64,000 nucleotides of DNA from Streptococcus oralis subsp. tigurinus AZ_3a (GTDB taxonomy: Bacteria > Bacillota > Bacilli > Lactobacillales > Streptococcaceae). Both the position numbers and the translations under genes were made by a program. The notes beneath the pieces are model-generated. The model worked only from the letters and a program-made list of their open reading frames with translations. It was not told where the DNA came from and made no database searches. Location of the stretch: the NCBI GenBank assembly GCA_000344275.1, contig AORU01000002.1, positions 62,001 through 126,000 on the forward strand, in the 5' to 3' direction. Of the stretch, positions 34,560 to 44,362 are shown piece after piece; within the stretch, counting starts at the first letter, position 1; each line of letters opens with the position of its first letter.

Positions 34560-35327
34560 TCACCAGTCATCAGACGAACCACCGCCATCAAAGCCACCGC
34601 CAGAATCATCGCCATGTGAACCGCCACCACGACCTCCAGATATAAAGCCAATAATCATCACGATGAAGTAAATGAGAATTCCAAATCCGATAACTCCGTC
34701 ACTTGAACTGCTTTTTCGATGACGTTTTGAAGATCGACTCTCAACGGTATACTTTTCAATTTCTCTTAGACGATTAGAATTAGAAGCATAGTCGTAACTA
34801 CTTTTAGAACTTGAAGAAGGTGTACTCGATCCACTATAGAACATGTAGTTGAGATTATTGACTATTGAGAGAACTCCATTGTTGTAGTCTCCCTTTTGAA
34901 AGTAAGGTCGTGCTGTTTTCAAAAATCTATTGGTCTGATAGTCAGTGATCTTACTGGCCACATTATTACTGGTTTCAATCCGTGATTTTCTATCCTCAAC
35001 AGCGACCACAATCAAGGCTCCGTTGTTGTCTCCCGAGTAGCCAATCTTCCAAGCTCTAGCTGTTTCGTTGGCTACAGTTTCGATTGTTTCTCCATCTAGG
35101 CTTTTCACAACGTAAACACCCACTTGGAATTTTTCTGCTTTTTGACTATTTACCTTATTCAAGCCTTGGATCAGTCTGATTGTATCATCAGTCAGATAGT
35201 GATTGGGATCATAGATTCTGTACTCTGGTTTTTCAGGTGCTGTGAATGCTGACAAGAAGAGAAAGACCATCAGCAATCCAAGCAAGCGAACCGACAAACT
35301 ATTTTTAAACAATCTGCTTCTTTTCAT
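34560..35327 (-). CDS. TPM-domain membrane protein (YgcG-like)
   Basis: A 255-residue protein with a signal peptide (LLGLLMVFLFLSAFTAPE), an extracytoplasmic TPM domain (about residues 35-165: YRIYDPNHYLTDDTIRLIQ..., GDNNGALIVVAVEDRKSRIE), a Ser-rich linker, one membrane helix (VIGFGILIYFIVMIIGFI) and a Gly/Asp/Ser-rich tail ending GGGFDGGGSSDDW. This is the classic YgcG layout. It pairs with lemA downstream (142 bp). TPM proteins have been proposed to act in photosystem repair in plants and phosphatase-like roles in bacteria; here the function is unknown. Confidence 0.85.
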   Translation of the reverse strand: MKRSRLFKNSLSVRLLGLLMVFLFLSAFTAPEKPEYRIYDPNHYLTDDTIRLIQGLNKVNSQKAEKFQVGVYVVKSLDGETIETVANETARAWKIGYSGDNNGALIVVAVEDRKSRIETSNNVASKITDYQTNRFLKTARPYFQKGDYNNGVLSIVNNLNYMFYSGSSTPSSSSKSSYDYASNSNRLREIEKYTVESRSSKRHRKSSSSDGVIGFGILIYFIVMIIGFISGGRGGGSHGDDSGGGFDGGGSSDDW

Positions 35328-35494
35328 AATAACCTCCCTAGTAAAGGAAAATTGATTGAAGGAATTATAGCATTTTGATTTTTACAAAGAAAGTACATTT
35401 TCATTACAAATAGATTACAAAAATTAGAAAATTGACTGAATTTTGATGACAGATTTTGTCCCCGATTTGACAAGCCTTTTTACTCCTTTGGTAG

Positions 35495-35523
35495 AAAAAA
35501 AGAAGACCTCATAGCCTTCTTTT
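35495..35523 (-). terminator. Terminator of der
   Basis: Minus-strand hairpin formed by AAGAAGGC and GTCTTCTT-type arms, followed by seven T. It lies just downstream of the der stop. Confidence 0.7.
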
Positions 35524-35553
35524 AGTTTATTTTTGTGTGAAAACAAGCATAGC

Positions 35554-36864
35554 TTACTTGCGTTTTCTTGCAATCAGATGAATCGGTGTTCCTTCAAAGA
35601 CAAAGGCCTTGCGGATTTGATTTTCCAAGAAACGTAGGTAAGAAAAGTGCATGAGTTCTTCTTCATTGACAAAGATGACAAAGGTTGGTGGCTTGGTTGC
35701 CACTTGGGTCGCATAGAAAATCTTGAGGCGTTTTCCTTTGTCTGTCGGTGTTGGGTTGATAGCAATGGCATCCATAATGACATCGTTCAAGACTGCTGAA
35801 GGAATACGAGTGTTTTGGCTTTCACTGATTTGCTTGATCATCTCAGGCAGTTTGTGGAGACGTTGCTTGGTAAGAGCGGATACAAAGATAATCGGTGCAT
35901 ATGGCAGATATTGGAACTGCTCACGGATATCTTCTTCCCATTTTTTCATGGTGTGGTTGTCTTTCTCAAGGGTATCCCACTTATTGACCACGATAATCAT
36001 CCCTTTACCTGCTTCGTGGGCAAAACCTGCGATACGCTTGTCGTATTCACGGATACCTTCTTCGGCATTGAGGACCATCAAGACCACGTCAGAACGGTCA
36101 ATGGCACGCATGGCACGCATGACAGAATATTTCTCCGTATTTTCATAGACTTTACCAGACTTACGCATACCAGCTGTATCAATCATGGTAAACTCTTGGC
36201 CATCCGCATCTGTAAAATGGGTATCAATAGCATCACGCGTTGTTCCAGCTACTGGACTAGCAATCACGCGGTCTTCTCCCAAAATGGCGTTGATCAAGCT
36301 TGATTTTCCAACGTTAGGACGGCCAATCAAGCTGAATTTGATCACGTCTGGATTTTCTTCTTCAACCTCATTTGGTAGATTTTCCACGATGGCATCGAGC
36401 ACATCCCCTGTCCCGATACCGTGGACAGACGAGATTGGCAGAGGTTCACCCAAGCCCAGAGCATAGAAATCATAGATATCATTTCGCATCTCAGGATTAT
36501 CAACCTTGTTAACCGCAAGGATAACAGGTTTATGGGTTTTATAGAGTTTACGGGCTACGTACTCATCTGCATCCGTGATTCCTTCTTTCCCAGACACCAC
36601 AAAGACGATGACATCAGCTTCTTCCATAGCGATTTCTGCTTGGTGCTTGATTTGCTCCATGAAGGGAGCGTCGACGTCGTCAATCCCTCCCGTATCAATC
36701 ATACTAAAGGAACGATTGAGCCACTCACCCGTTGCATAGATACGGTCACGTGTCACACCCTCGACATCTTCTACGATTGAGATTCGCTCACCAGCGATCC
36801 GATTAAATAGGGTTGATTTCCCAACATTGGGACGTCCCACAATGGCAATAGTTGGTAAGGCCAT
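35554..36864 (-). CDS. der: Ribosome biogenesis GTPase Der (EngA)
   Basis: This 436-residue double GTPase is required for 50S subunit maturation. G domain 1 has [18 protein letters not shown] and NKVD; G domain 2 has [15 protein letters not shown] (about residue 182), [11 protein letters not shown] and NKWD. A KH-like domain forms the C-terminus ([11 protein letters not shown]). The basic tail RKRK is present. It lies 13 bp downstream of the broken nitroreductase gene, in the dnaB-dnaI direction. All G motifs are intact. Confidence 0.98.
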   Translation of the reverse strand: MALPTIAIVGRPNVGKSTLFNRIAGERISIVEDVEGVTRDRIYATGEWLNRSFSMIDTGGIDDVDAPFMEQIKHQAEIAMEEADVIVFVVSGKEGITDADEYVARKLYKTHKPVILAVNKVDNPEMRNDIYDFYALGLGEPLPISSVHGIGTGDVLDAIVENLPNEVEEENPDVIKFSLIGRPNVGKSSLINAILGEDRVIASPVAGTTRDAIDTHFTDADGQEFTMIDTAGMRKSGKVYENTEKYSVMRAMRAIDRSDVVLMVLNAEEGIREYDKRIAGFAHEAGKGMIIVVNKWDTLEKDNHTMKKWEEDIREQFQYLPYAPIIFVSALTKQRLHKLPEMIKQISESQNTRIPSAVLNDVIMDAIAINPTPTDKGKRLKIFYATQVATKPPTFVIFVNEEELMHFSYLRFLENQIRKAFVFEGTPIHLIARKRK

Positions 36865-36877
36865 GTTTTCTCACTTT

Positions 36878-37577
36878 CTACAATAACTTTTTCTGTTCTA
36901 GATTTTTTTGGGTTGAACTAGGTTCGGTTTGACCAAACTGCTCTGCTAAACGCTGACTCCAAGAGGTCGTCGCACGCGCACCAGCATAGTCTGCCTGAAC
37001 TTGGTCATAGTCCAAAATCGCTTCAACTGGCTGTTCTTGGTATTCTTCTTCAAAAACTACTTGGTTCAAAGGCAGTCTTGGTTTGACCTCATGTTGTTGA
37101 TTTGGCACGCCAAGGGCAATCCCAAAAACTGGGTAGGTATAGTCAGGTAGGTTAAAAAGCGCTGCCACTTCTTCTGACTTGTAGCGGACTAAACCGATGA
37201 TAACACCACCATATTCCAGACTCTCTGCTGCAAGCAAGGTATTTTGCCCCGCAAGCGCCGCGTCTACAGACGTGATAAGGAGACCTTCTACCCCTTGAGG
37301 TTGGAAACTGTCCGTGTGTTTCCGCTCGGTTCAAGTCACCAACAAAGAGCAAAAGGGCAGCTGACTGGCGAATGGCTTCCTGGGGAACCAGTTCATATAA
37401 GGCATCTTTCTTCTCTTGACTGCGCACAAGAATCACAGAGTAGGATTGGAAATTTTTCCAAGATGACGCCATTTGTCCAGCAGTCAAAATCTCTTCCAAG
37501 TCTGCCTGAGGAATCTCTTGCTCCTTAAAGCGACGAACTGAAGTATGAGCTTTCATCAGTTTAATGGTTTCTGTCAT
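36878..37577 (-). pseudogene. NADPH-dependent nitroreductase-family oxidoreductase, frameshifted
   Basis: The 5' frame (from 37577) encodes the FMN-binding N-terminus MTETIKLMKAHTSVRRFKEQ and runs in family sequence to LLFVGDLNRAE near 37322. The remaining family sequence (SFQPQG, then DAALAGQNTLLAAESLEYGGVIIG and the C-terminal SQRLAEQFGQ) is in another frame. The length is 1 base over a multiple of 3, so a small indel, probably a deletion, lies at about 37315-37330. An intact version would be an NfrA-like flavoprotein. As written no full product is made. Sequence error is possible. Confidence 0.88.
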
Positions 37578-38470
37578 CGGCGATTTTCTCCTTCTAGTCT
37601 TGTCTCCTCAGCCAAATAACGGATTCGTTCCATGACCCGTCTAGCTTCCCAAGTCTCGTCATTTCCATTCTTTCCTTTGGAAAAATGTTTTTCCAAATCT
37701 TGGAAATTAAAGTTGGAAGTAAAGAAGGTCGGTAAATCTTCCTGCATGCGGTACTGAAGAATGACTTGGAGAATCTCATCACGTACCCAAGGTGTCGACT
37801 GCTCTGCACCAATATCATCCAAGACCAGGACCTCTGCTAACTTGATGTCATCCACCAAGGCCTTCACAGATCCTTCACCGATAGCATTTTTCACATCAAT
37901 GACAAAGCTTGGATAGTGGAGAATAGTTGTTGAGGCCCCACGTTTTTCAGATAGGTCGTGAGCTAAGGCTGCCATCATAAAACTCTTACCAACACCAAAA
38001 TCTCCGTAAAGATAGAGGCCTTTTCGAATGCTTGGGTAAAGGTCAACAAAGGAATAGAGTCTCTCAAAAATCGGCAACCGTCCTAGATCATCCAGGTCAA
38101 TCTGAGCTAACCTCGCTTTCTTGAGACTTGCTGGTAGATTGATCAACTTAAGACGATTCTTAATTGCAGCCTCTTTTTCTGCCGCGATTAGTTCTGGTGT
38201 TTCTTCATAAGACACATCCGCATATCCGTGATTCATAACCAAGATGGGCTTGTAGCCACGCGCTATATAGTCCGCATCCCCTCGAAGAAACTTGTCCCGT
38301 TCTGTGATATATTGATTGAACTTGGAGATGCTACGATTTAACTCCTCTTGACTGAGGGATTCTTTCTGGATAAAAGCCGCCACATCTGGGTCTTTCATAA
38401 TCTGCTGGACTAGGTCCTGATACTGAAAACGACTTGTCTGACGTTTGATAACGTCACCCACACTTTCCAT
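37574..38470 (-). CDS. dnaI: Primosomal protein DnaI (helicase loader)
   Basis: This 298-residue AAA+ protein loads the DnaC/DnaB-type replicative helicase. The N-terminal domain (residues 1-120) binds helicase. The ATPase has Walker A YGDFGVGKSFMMAAL (about residue 155), Walker B EVLVLDDIGAEQ, sensor FTSNFNF and the arginine-finger end MERIRYLAEE. It follows dnaB directly (start next to the dnaB stop) and overlaps the nitroreductase start by 4 bp. Confidence 0.96.
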   Translation of the reverse strand: MESVGDVIKRQTSRFQYQDLVQQIMKDPDVAAFIQKESLSQEELNRSISKFNQYITERDKFLRGDADYIARGYKPILVMNHGYADVSYEETPELIAAEKEAAIKNRLKLINLPASLKKARLAQIDLDDLGRLPIFERLYSFVDLYPSIRKGLYLYGDFGVGKSFMMAALAHDLSEKRGASTTILHYPSFVIDVKNAIGEGSVKALVDDIKLAEVLVLDDIGAEQSTPWVRDEILQVILQYRMQEDLPTFFTSNFNFQDLEKHFSKGKNGNDETWEARRVMERIRYLAEETRLEGENRR

Positions 38471-39634
38471 CTAGTCTCCTCCTTCTTCTAATCGGGCTAA
38501 CATTTCTTGTTTTTTGCGTTCTAGTTCCAGACGAGTTTCCTCACTGGTTTGATTTTTATATTCTGGATTACTCCACTTGGGAACATTTGTCTTAGTCAAG
38601 CTAGTTTTCGATTTCTGGTCTTCTTGCCCTTTTTGCTGACGCTCTCGAATCCGAAGCACAGCCTCTTCTGCTGTCCGAATTTTTTGATAAGCATAGTCAT
38701 TTGCGACCTTCATGGCATATTTTTCATTGACATTTGCCGAATCAACCTTGTTAAAGGTTAAAAGCAAGACGATATTGATGACTTCGTCCAACAAACCTAA
38801 AGACGCCATCTGGTGAAGGAGTTCTCGTTCGCTCTGGGTGATGTTCCCCTTACGCGTTTGCTTGATTTCCGCTAAAAATTGTAGGGGAGTTTTATTTTTG
38901 GCTTCCCTGATAATGGTCATTTCTTTGGGGCTAAAGTCAGAAGAAACCTGCTTTTGCGCAATCTTTTCACGCATGCGTTTGACTGAAATGACCTGAGCCA
39001 CCGCTGTCGCCTTAGCTAATTGATAGGTTTCAAACCAGGTCCATTTTTTTTCATCTGCGATGGCAAACAATTCCAAAACATCCGTTTGTTCGTCTTCAAA
39101 ACGCAAGCCATCTCGAGCCATCAGCTGCTGGAAATGTTCCAAGTCAAAGTCATTTTTTAACTTGCTTTTAGACTCGCTTGGTGTCACTTCTTCAGTCAGG
39201 GTTGGAAATACTTGGCTCAAAGAAACAGAGAGTGCTTCTCCCTCACTCGGTGCCTGTTTCATAGCAGAAACAGCTGTATCCCCAATCTTTTTCTCTAATA
39301 ATCTGCTATAGACAGAATGACTTAAAAAATCCTGACTAGTTAGGGGAGAATGAAGCTGCAATTCATAGTTCTCCCCCTTCTGATAAAGGGTCAACAAATC
39401 CAAAGCAGATAAGATTTTAAAGGATTGGAGCAAGGTCGGCATGCCAAAGTTTAAGTGGTTGAGGATATGGGAAAAGAGGTGTTCTTTTTGCCCTCCATCC
39501 CAAAAGGTAATGGCATATAGATAGAGGCTCAGTGCCTCCTGACCGATAATCGGGAGGTAGCACTGTACCAGAGAAGAGGTATCTTGCGACACCCGATTAT
39601 TCTTTAGAAAAGAAAAACGGTCATTTGGCTTCAT
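38471..39634 (-). CDS. dnaB: Replication initiation and membrane attachment protein DnaB
   Basis: This 387-residue Firmicute DnaB-type helicase co-loader has an N-terminal winged-helix domain (QDTSSLVQCYLPIIGQEALSLYLY) and a C-terminal DnaD/DnaB2 domain. The latter (about residues 240-330) has TPLQFLAEIKQTRKGNITQSE and the family motif VINIVLLLTFNK...YAMKVANDYAYQKI. A charged tail follows. It lies between nrdR and dnaI, the standard order. It recruits DnaI and helicase to the origin. Not the E. coli DnaB helicase. Confidence 0.95.
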   Translation of the reverse strand: MKPNDRFSFLKNNRVSQDTSSLVQCYLPIIGQEALSLYLYAITFWDGGQKEHLFSHILNHLNFGMPTLLQSFKILSALDLLTLYQKGENYELQLHSPLTSQDFLSHSVYSRLLEKKIGDTAVSAMKQAPSEGEALSVSLSQVFPTLTEEVTPSESKSKLKNDFDLEHFQQLMARDGLRFEDEQTDVLELFAIADEKKWTWFETYQLAKATAVAQVISVKRMREKIAQKQVSSDFSPKEMTIIREAKNKTPLQFLAEIKQTRKGNITQSERELLHQMASLGLLDEVINIVLLLTFNKVDSANVNEKYAMKVANDYAYQKIRTAEEAVLRIRERQQKGQEDQKSKTSLTKTNVPKWSNPEYKNQTSEETRLELERKKQEMLARLEEGGD

Positions 39635-40108
39635 CTATTTTTCCTTTTTCTTTTTTGAGGACTGGGTGATCTGCTGGAGAAGGCTCTCCAACTCACTCAC
39701 ATCCTTAAAGCTACGGTAAACACTGGCAAAACGAACATAGGTAATCTCATCAAGCTCCACCAATTCTTCCATGACTAAAGAACCAATATATTCACTTTGG
39801 ATCTCATTCTCACTGCGACTACGGAGTTTTTGCTCGATGCGATTGACCACCATGTTGATTTCATCACTTGACACAGGACGCTTCTGGGCTGAGCGGATAA
39901 TCCCATTAAAGATTTTATCTCGCGAAAACTGTTCTCGCGTACCGTCTTTTTTGACGACGACCAGCGTTCTTTCTTCTACTCGTTCATAGGTTGTAAAACG
40001 ATGCTGACACTCGTCGCACTCACGTCTTCGACGGATGGTATTTCCTTCTTCGGCTTGTCGACTATCAACAACACTAGACTTGGTAGCCCCACATTTTGGA
40101 CAACGCAT
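39635..40108 (-). CDS. nrdR: Transcriptional repressor NrdR
   Basis: This 157-residue zinc-ribbon/ATP-cone repressor of ribonucleotide reductase genes starts at [18 protein letters not shown], the family N-terminus, with AAGGG upstream; the in-frame extension to 40189 is not supported. The zinc ribbon has CPKC...[13 protein letters not shown]. The ATP-cone follows ([29 protein letters not shown]). A lysine-rich tail ends the protein. It adjoins dnaB, linking dNTP supply with replication. Confidence 0.96.
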   Translation of the reverse strand: MRCPKCGATKSSVVDSRQAEEGNTIRRRRECDECQHRFTTYERVEERTLVVVKKDGTREQFSRDKIFNGIIRSAQKRPVSSDEINMVVNRIEQKLRSRSENEIQSEYIGSLVMEELVELDEITYVRFASVYRSFKDVSELESLLQQITQSSKKKKEK

Positions 40109-40248
40109 GCATTTCCCTTCTTGTCGTTTTCTTTTCATTATACCATTTTTTGAGCAATTCCCAAAACAATTCTTATTTTTACTTGACAAGTTTTTTGCTT
40201 TATTGCATTATTTAATTAGAACAATAAAGATAAAGAAAGGAGACTATG

Positions 40249-40614
40249 ATGTCCTGGTCATTTGATAATACAAAACCCATTTATTTACAGATTATGGAAA
40301 AAATCAAACTACAGATTGTTTCCCATGAACTGGAACCCAACCAACAGCTCCCTACTGTGAGAGATTTGGCGAGCGAGGCTGGTGTCAATCCCAATACCAT
40401 TCAGCGCGCCTTGTCTGACCTTGAACGCGAAGGATTCGTTTATAGCAAGCGGACAACTGGTCGTTTTGTCACCGAGGATTTGGACCTCATCCTTCAGTCC
40501 CGCAAACAACTTTCCGAGGAGCAACTGCAACAATTCGTCTCTTGCATGCTTCAATTTGGCTACAAAAAAGAAGAACTGCCAAATGTATTAAGCGACTATA
40601 TCAAAGGAGTTTAA
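40249..40614 (+). CDS. GntR family (YtrA-type) repressor
   Basis: A 121-residue regulator with only a short C-terminal helix after the winged-helix domain, as in YtrA/YhcF proteins. The motif PIYLQIMEKIKLQIVSHEL is followed by LPTVRDLASEAGVNPNTIQRALSDLEREGFV. Two ATGs lie in tandem; I take the second (40249), 6 bp after GGAG, over the first (40246). It leads an operon with an ATPase (5 bp downstream) and a permease, the usual arrangement in which the repressor controls its own ABC genes, often in response to envelope stress (family knowledge). Confidence 0.9.
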   Translation: MSWSFDNTKPIYLQIMEKIKLQIVSHELEPNQQLPTVRDLASEAGVNPNTIQRALSDLEREGFVYSKRTTGRFVTEDLDLILQSRKQLSEEQLQQFVSCMLQFGYKKEELPNVLSDYIKGV

Positions 40615-40618
40615 GACT

Positions 40619-41314
40619 ATGACACTACTAGCACTTGAAAATGTATCAAAATCATATGGAGCAACTGCGGCACTTGACAATATCTCACTAGAGATTTCAG
40701 CTGGAAAAATTGTCGGGCTCCTTGGACCAAATGGATCCGGAAAAACAACCTTGATCAAACTGATCAATGGCCTCCTTCAGCCAGATAAAGGACGTGTCCT
40801 CATTAACGGACAGGATCCAAGTCCTGCTACCAAGGCGATCGTCTCTTATCTACCAGACACAACTTATCTCAATGAGCAAATGAAGGTCAAGGAAGCCCTA
40901 ACCTACTTCAAGACCTTCTATCAGGATTTCAATCTTGAACGCGCCCAACATCTGCTTGCAGACCTTGGCATTGATGAAAATAGTCGCTTAAAGAAATTAT
41001 CAAAAGGAAACAAGGAAAAGGTCCAACTGATCCTCGTTATGAGCCGTGAAGCCCGCCTCTACGTTCTCGACGAACCAATCGGAGGTGTGGATCCAGCTGC
41101 TCGTGATTATATCCTCAATACCATCATCAACAACTACTCACAAACCTCTACGGTCCTGATTTCAACCCACTTGATTTCAGATATTGAGCCAATCTTGGAT
41201 GAGATTATCTTCCTCAAAGACGGAAAAGTCGTTCGCCAAGGAAATGTTGATGATATTCGTTACGAGTCAGGTGAATCAATTGACCAGCTCTTCCGCCAGG
41301 AATTTAAAGCCTAA
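40619..41314 (+). CDS. ABC transporter ATP-binding protein (YtrB/EcsA-like)
   Basis: A 231-residue ABC ATPase. Walker A is GLLGPNGSGKTTLIKLI (about residue 38), the signature is a degenerate LSKGNKEKVQLIL (usually LSGGQ), and Walker B is YVLDEPIGGVDPAARD. The switch His is in LISTHLISDIEP. It lies 5 bp after the GntR gene and 16 bp before the permease gene. The substrate is unknown; the degenerate signature is also seen in other YtrB-type proteins. Confidence 0.92.
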   Translation: MTLLALENVSKSYGATAALDNISLEISAGKIVGLLGPNGSGKTTLIKLINGLLQPDKGRVLINGQDPSPATKAIVSYLPDTTYLNEQMKVKEALTYFKTFYQDFNLERAQHLLADLGIDENSRLKKLSKGNKEKVQLILVMSREARLYVLDEPIGGVDPAARDYILNTIINNYSQTSTVLISTHLISDIEPILDEIIFLKDGKVVRQGNVDDIRYESGESIDQLFRQEFKA

Positions 41315-41329
41315 GCAAAGGAGATTATT

Positions 41330-42058
41330 ATGTTTTGGAATCTAGTTCGTTATGAATTTAAAAATGTCAATAAATGGTATCTGGCACTCTACGGTGCTGT
41401 GCTTGCAATTTCAGTTTTGATTGGGGCTTTTCTTGGTAGCCTTAGCCAGAGTTACAATTCTAACAATGCTGTTTATTTCATCTTCTTTTTAGTACTAGTC
41501 TTTGGAGGACTCAGCGTCACTCTTTGGATTGCAACAATCTTTTTAATCATCCGAAGATTCAAGGGGAGTGTTTATGACCGCCAAGGGTACTTGACCCTGA
41601 CCTTGCCTGTCTCTGAGCACCAAATCATCATCGCAAAACTCTTAGGAGGTCTTGTCTGGTCCATCTTAAGCTATATCGTCTTTATCTTGAGTGTACTGAT
41701 TATCTTCTTTTTAACACCAATAGAAAAAGACTTCACTGTCCTCTATAACTTCATTTCCCCTTACCTCAGCTACGGCTGGCTATATGCCCTATCACTATTT
41801 GTCGGTTCGATCACATGGATTTTATCCATTTACCTCTCCATCTCAATCGGACAACTCTTTAATGAGTATCGAACAGCTATGGGGATTCTAGCCTATATCG
41901 TCATTGCCATCGTCATTGGTTATGTTTCTATCTTTTTCCGAATTGAAAATAACTTTAACATGATGATTGGTACAGAAATCTTACGCGATCTCTTTTTATC
42001 GGCTATCTACTATCTCGGTACCTACTATATTTTGAAAAACAAGGTTAATTTGCAATAG
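41330..42058 (+). CDS. ABC transporter permease of the GntR-controlled operon
   Basis: A 242-residue membrane protein with six hydrophobic segments, for example LALYGAVLAISVLIGAFLG, FIFFLVLVFGGLSVTLWIATIFLII and the C-terminal LFLSAIYYLGTYYIL. A conserved loop (RFKGSVYDRQGYLTLTLPVSEHQIIIAKLL) marks the ABC-2-type permease family that includes YtrC. It ends the three-gene operon and is followed by a strong terminator at 42071. The transported substrate is unknown. Confidence 0.86.
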   Translation: MFWNLVRYEFKNVNKWYLALYGAVLAISVLIGAFLGSLSQSYNSNNAVYFIFFLVLVFGGLSVTLWIATIFLIIRRFKGSVYDRQGYLTLTLPVSEHQIIIAKLLGGLVWSILSYIVFILSVLIIFFLTPIEKDFTVLYNFISPYLSYGWLYALSLFVGSITWILSIYLSISIGQLFNEYRTAMGILAYIVIAIVIGYVSIFFRIENNFNMMIGTEILRDLFLSAIYYLGTYYILKNKVNLQ

Positions 42059-42070
42059 TTTAAACGTCAA

Positions 42071-42110
42071 AAAAGGATAACATCTCATCACTGAGGTGCT
42101 ATCCTTTTCT
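42071..42110 (+). terminator. Terminator of the GntR-ABC operon
   Basis: Stem AAAAGGATA / TATCCTTTT with an inner CTCA/TGAG pairing, followed by CTTT. It also faces the end of the Rgg-like gene and may work both ways. Confidence 0.75.
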
Positions 42111-42156
42111 TTATCTCATTTTCTAACTAGATTTAAAAAATGAATCCATCTGGCAA

Positions 42157-43011
42157 TTAAAATATAAAATCTGATCTAAATATCTCGTTTAATTTTTCTA
42201 TTGTCTCACTATCATTATATTCCTTAAATATTCTGATAGCTTTTGAACATTCTTTCTTACCTATCTCTACTTGATTAGTTTTAATATGATAAACACCTCT
42301 TAAAAAAAGCAAATAATTTTTTTCGAAATAATATCCTTGCCTCGTAAGTAAATTTTCTAAATCATCTATAAAAAATTGAGCGCTATCTAACAAATTATTT
42401 TTTAACAGTAATTCCAAATTAAATAAATATAAAGGAATTACCCTCTGAGCTCCCGTTTCCGTTTTTAGAAAGTGTCGTGTTTTCTTGATTACCACTCTGT
42501 ATAGTAAGCTAATGGTTTTAGTATTCATAAAAAACACCGAATTATAGAAAAGTTTTAGTTCATACTCCATCCAAGTATCTACAGAAAGCAGATATTTTAT
42601 TAATTCATTGCATTTAGATGAATTATAAGGAAGGTTTGCAAGACGGTTGATCTGTTGCTCAGCAATCAATTTTATATGATAATTGCATAAACTTTTTTCT
42701 TGCTTTTGTCTTAACTCTATTTTCTTGATTAATTCTTGAAGTAAAAATATATCTGAAGAATTTACAGCATTTTCTAACTCTCCCCAAAAACATACCTTTT
42801 GGGAATAATAACAGTGAACTAACTCTTCAAATTCTGAAAATGAGGTTCCAAGACGATCTAACAGAATATAAAAATGATTAATAGATAACTTCGTAACTCC
42901 ATTCTCGAACCGAGAAATTGTTGATTCACTAATTTCATTACACGCTAAATCTTTCAGACGAAAATTTTTTGAAATACGGATATCTTTTAAAACGGCTCCA
43001 AAATTTTCCAT
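42157..43011 (-). CDS. Rgg/GadR/MutR-like transcriptional regulator
   Basis: A 284-residue regulator starting MENFGAVLKDIRISKNFRL, with AAGAG 8 bp upstream; an in-frame TTG eight codons earlier is less likely. The N-terminal Xre-type helix-turn-helix (residues 1-65: LKDLACNEISESTISRFENGVTKLS) is followed by about 215 residues of alpha-helical, TPR-like sequence typical of Rgg regulators. The gene is strikingly AT-rich compared with its flanks, which suggests transfer. It is divergent from the caspase/choline-binding genes and probably controls them. No short hydrophobic peptide gene of the SHP type was found beside it, so the signal is unknown. Confidence 0.8.
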   Translation of the reverse strand: MENFGAVLKDIRISKNFRLKDLACNEISESTISRFENGVTKLSINHFYILLDRLGTSFSEFEELVHCYYSQKVCFWGELENAVNSSDIFLLQELIKKIELRQKQEKSLCNYHIKLIAEQQINRLANLPYNSSKCNELIKYLLSVDTWMEYELKLFYNSVFFMNTKTISLLYRVVIKKTRHFLKTETGAQRVIPLYLFNLELLLKNNLLDSAQFFIDDLENLLTRQGYYFEKNYLLFLRGVYHIKTNQVEIGKKECSKAIRIFKEYNDSETIEKLNEIFRSDFIF

Positions 43012-43060
43012 ATCAATTCTCTTCCATTTCTGCAATAAATAAAACGAGCTTTTTTTATTC

Positions 43061-43076
43061 TGATATAATTATATCA
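43061..43076. promoter_or_regulatory. Palindromic bidirectional extended -10 promoter
   Basis: TGATATAATTATATCA is a perfect 16-bp palindrome. It places the extended -10 box TGATATAAT on both strands, one facing the caspase protein (27 bp leader) and one facing the Rgg-like gene. It is probably both promoter core and regulator target. Confidence 0.6.
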
Positions 43077-43103
43077 AAATAAAAAAAGAAGGAAAATACT
43101 ATT

Positions 43104-44350
43104 ATGAAAATTTTGAAGAAAATTTCATTATCAGCAGTTACTTTACTTAGCTTGGGAGTGTCCCTGCCAACCAATAATCCAGTTTCTGCTCAAGAATCCT
43201 CTACTCAAACGAGTTATAGTAAGTCAAGTGGAAGTTGGATAAAATCTAATAGCCGTTGGTGGTATGAGCATTCTGATGGTTCCTATACTACAAATGGATG
43301 GGAAAAAATAAATGACACCTGGTACTATTTTGATAGTGAAGGTTGGATGAAGACGGGTTGGATTAAAGAATATGGAAAATGGTATTTTCTAGATGATAGT
43401 GGAGCCATGAAACTGGATGGTGTTGGGATTCGGGTAGTTGGTACTATTTAAATACTAGCGGTGTCATGCAAACTGGCCTACAGACTATCGAAGGTGAACA
43501 ATATTATTTAGATACTAGTGGAGCTATGCAGACGGGTTGGCACAATATCGGAGATGATACCTATTTCTTTGCTAATAGTGGCGAAAGCCGAAATATCAAT
43601 CGTCGGGCTTTAGTTCTTGGTGAAACATCTACTCCAGCAGTACCTATCGCAGATGTTAATGCGATGGAAAAGGTTTTCAGCAACCAAAACTTTAGTAAAG
43701 TTGTTCGTTTCCCAGATAAAACAAAAGCTGAGATTATTGCAAAAATGCAAGAGCTTTTCAAATCTTCTAGCGAAAGCGACGTGAACTACCTTTACCTTAC
43801 TTGTCATGGAGGAACAGACGGGAAGATAGCCATTGGTAGCGGTAAAACATCATTTTCAGGCTGGGAATTAGCGTCCATTCTAAAACAATACAAAGGTAAG
43901 TTTGTGGTTATGCTGGATTGTTGCTATTCAGGAAAAATTATAAATGCAGGTGAATCAGATGAAAAGGCCGTCTCTAAGTCTGAAGAAGTATTTGATGAAC
44001 AAGAATTTTTAGCAGGATTTTCAACAGGAAATGTAGCAAGCAAGAATGGCGAAATGCTTGATTCTAAATTCCTCGTACTATGTGCCTCTTGGCAGTGGGA
44101 AGAATCGTATAGTTTAGTCGGAGTAGGTAGTCTTGCCACCAGATACTGGGCAATGGGTACAGGTTGGGATTCACTTCAAAATAAAATTATTTCGCCTATG
44201 GCAGACACCAATACTAACGGAAAAATCACTTTAGAGGAACTGTATCAATACTCTTATCCTCTAGTCCTTGAAGCTGCATCACAAATTCACGAAGAGCAAC
44301 ATGTATCAGTTTATCCAAAAAACAGTCAATTTGTTTTATTCAAAAAATAA
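43104..44350 (+). pseudogene. Secreted choline-binding caspase-like (C14) protein, one-base frameshift
   Basis: Restored, 415 residues: signal peptide (MKILKKISLSAVTLLSLGVS...VSAQE), about five choline-binding repeats (WWYEHSDGSYTTNGWEKI, WYYFDSEGWMKTGW, GAMQTGWHNI), then a caspase-fold domain (about residues 185-415). This carries the His of YLYLTCHGGTDG and the Cys of VVMLDCCYSGK, the C14 catalytic dyad. ATGAAACTGG at 43407 lacks one A; ATGAAAACTGG would restore GAMKTGW and join the frames. As written the first frame stops at 43451 after 115 codons. The second starts at ATG 43466 but without a signal peptide. The likely role is wall-anchored proteolysis; substrate unknown. Sequencing error is possible. 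Confidence 0.82.
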
Positions 44351-44362
44351 GGAGTTAAGAAA

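Noticed and set aside
42059..43103. Short hydrophobic peptide (SHP) gene for the Rgg-like regulator
   Set aside because: Looked for a small hydrophobic frame with ribosome site on both sides of the gene; none found.
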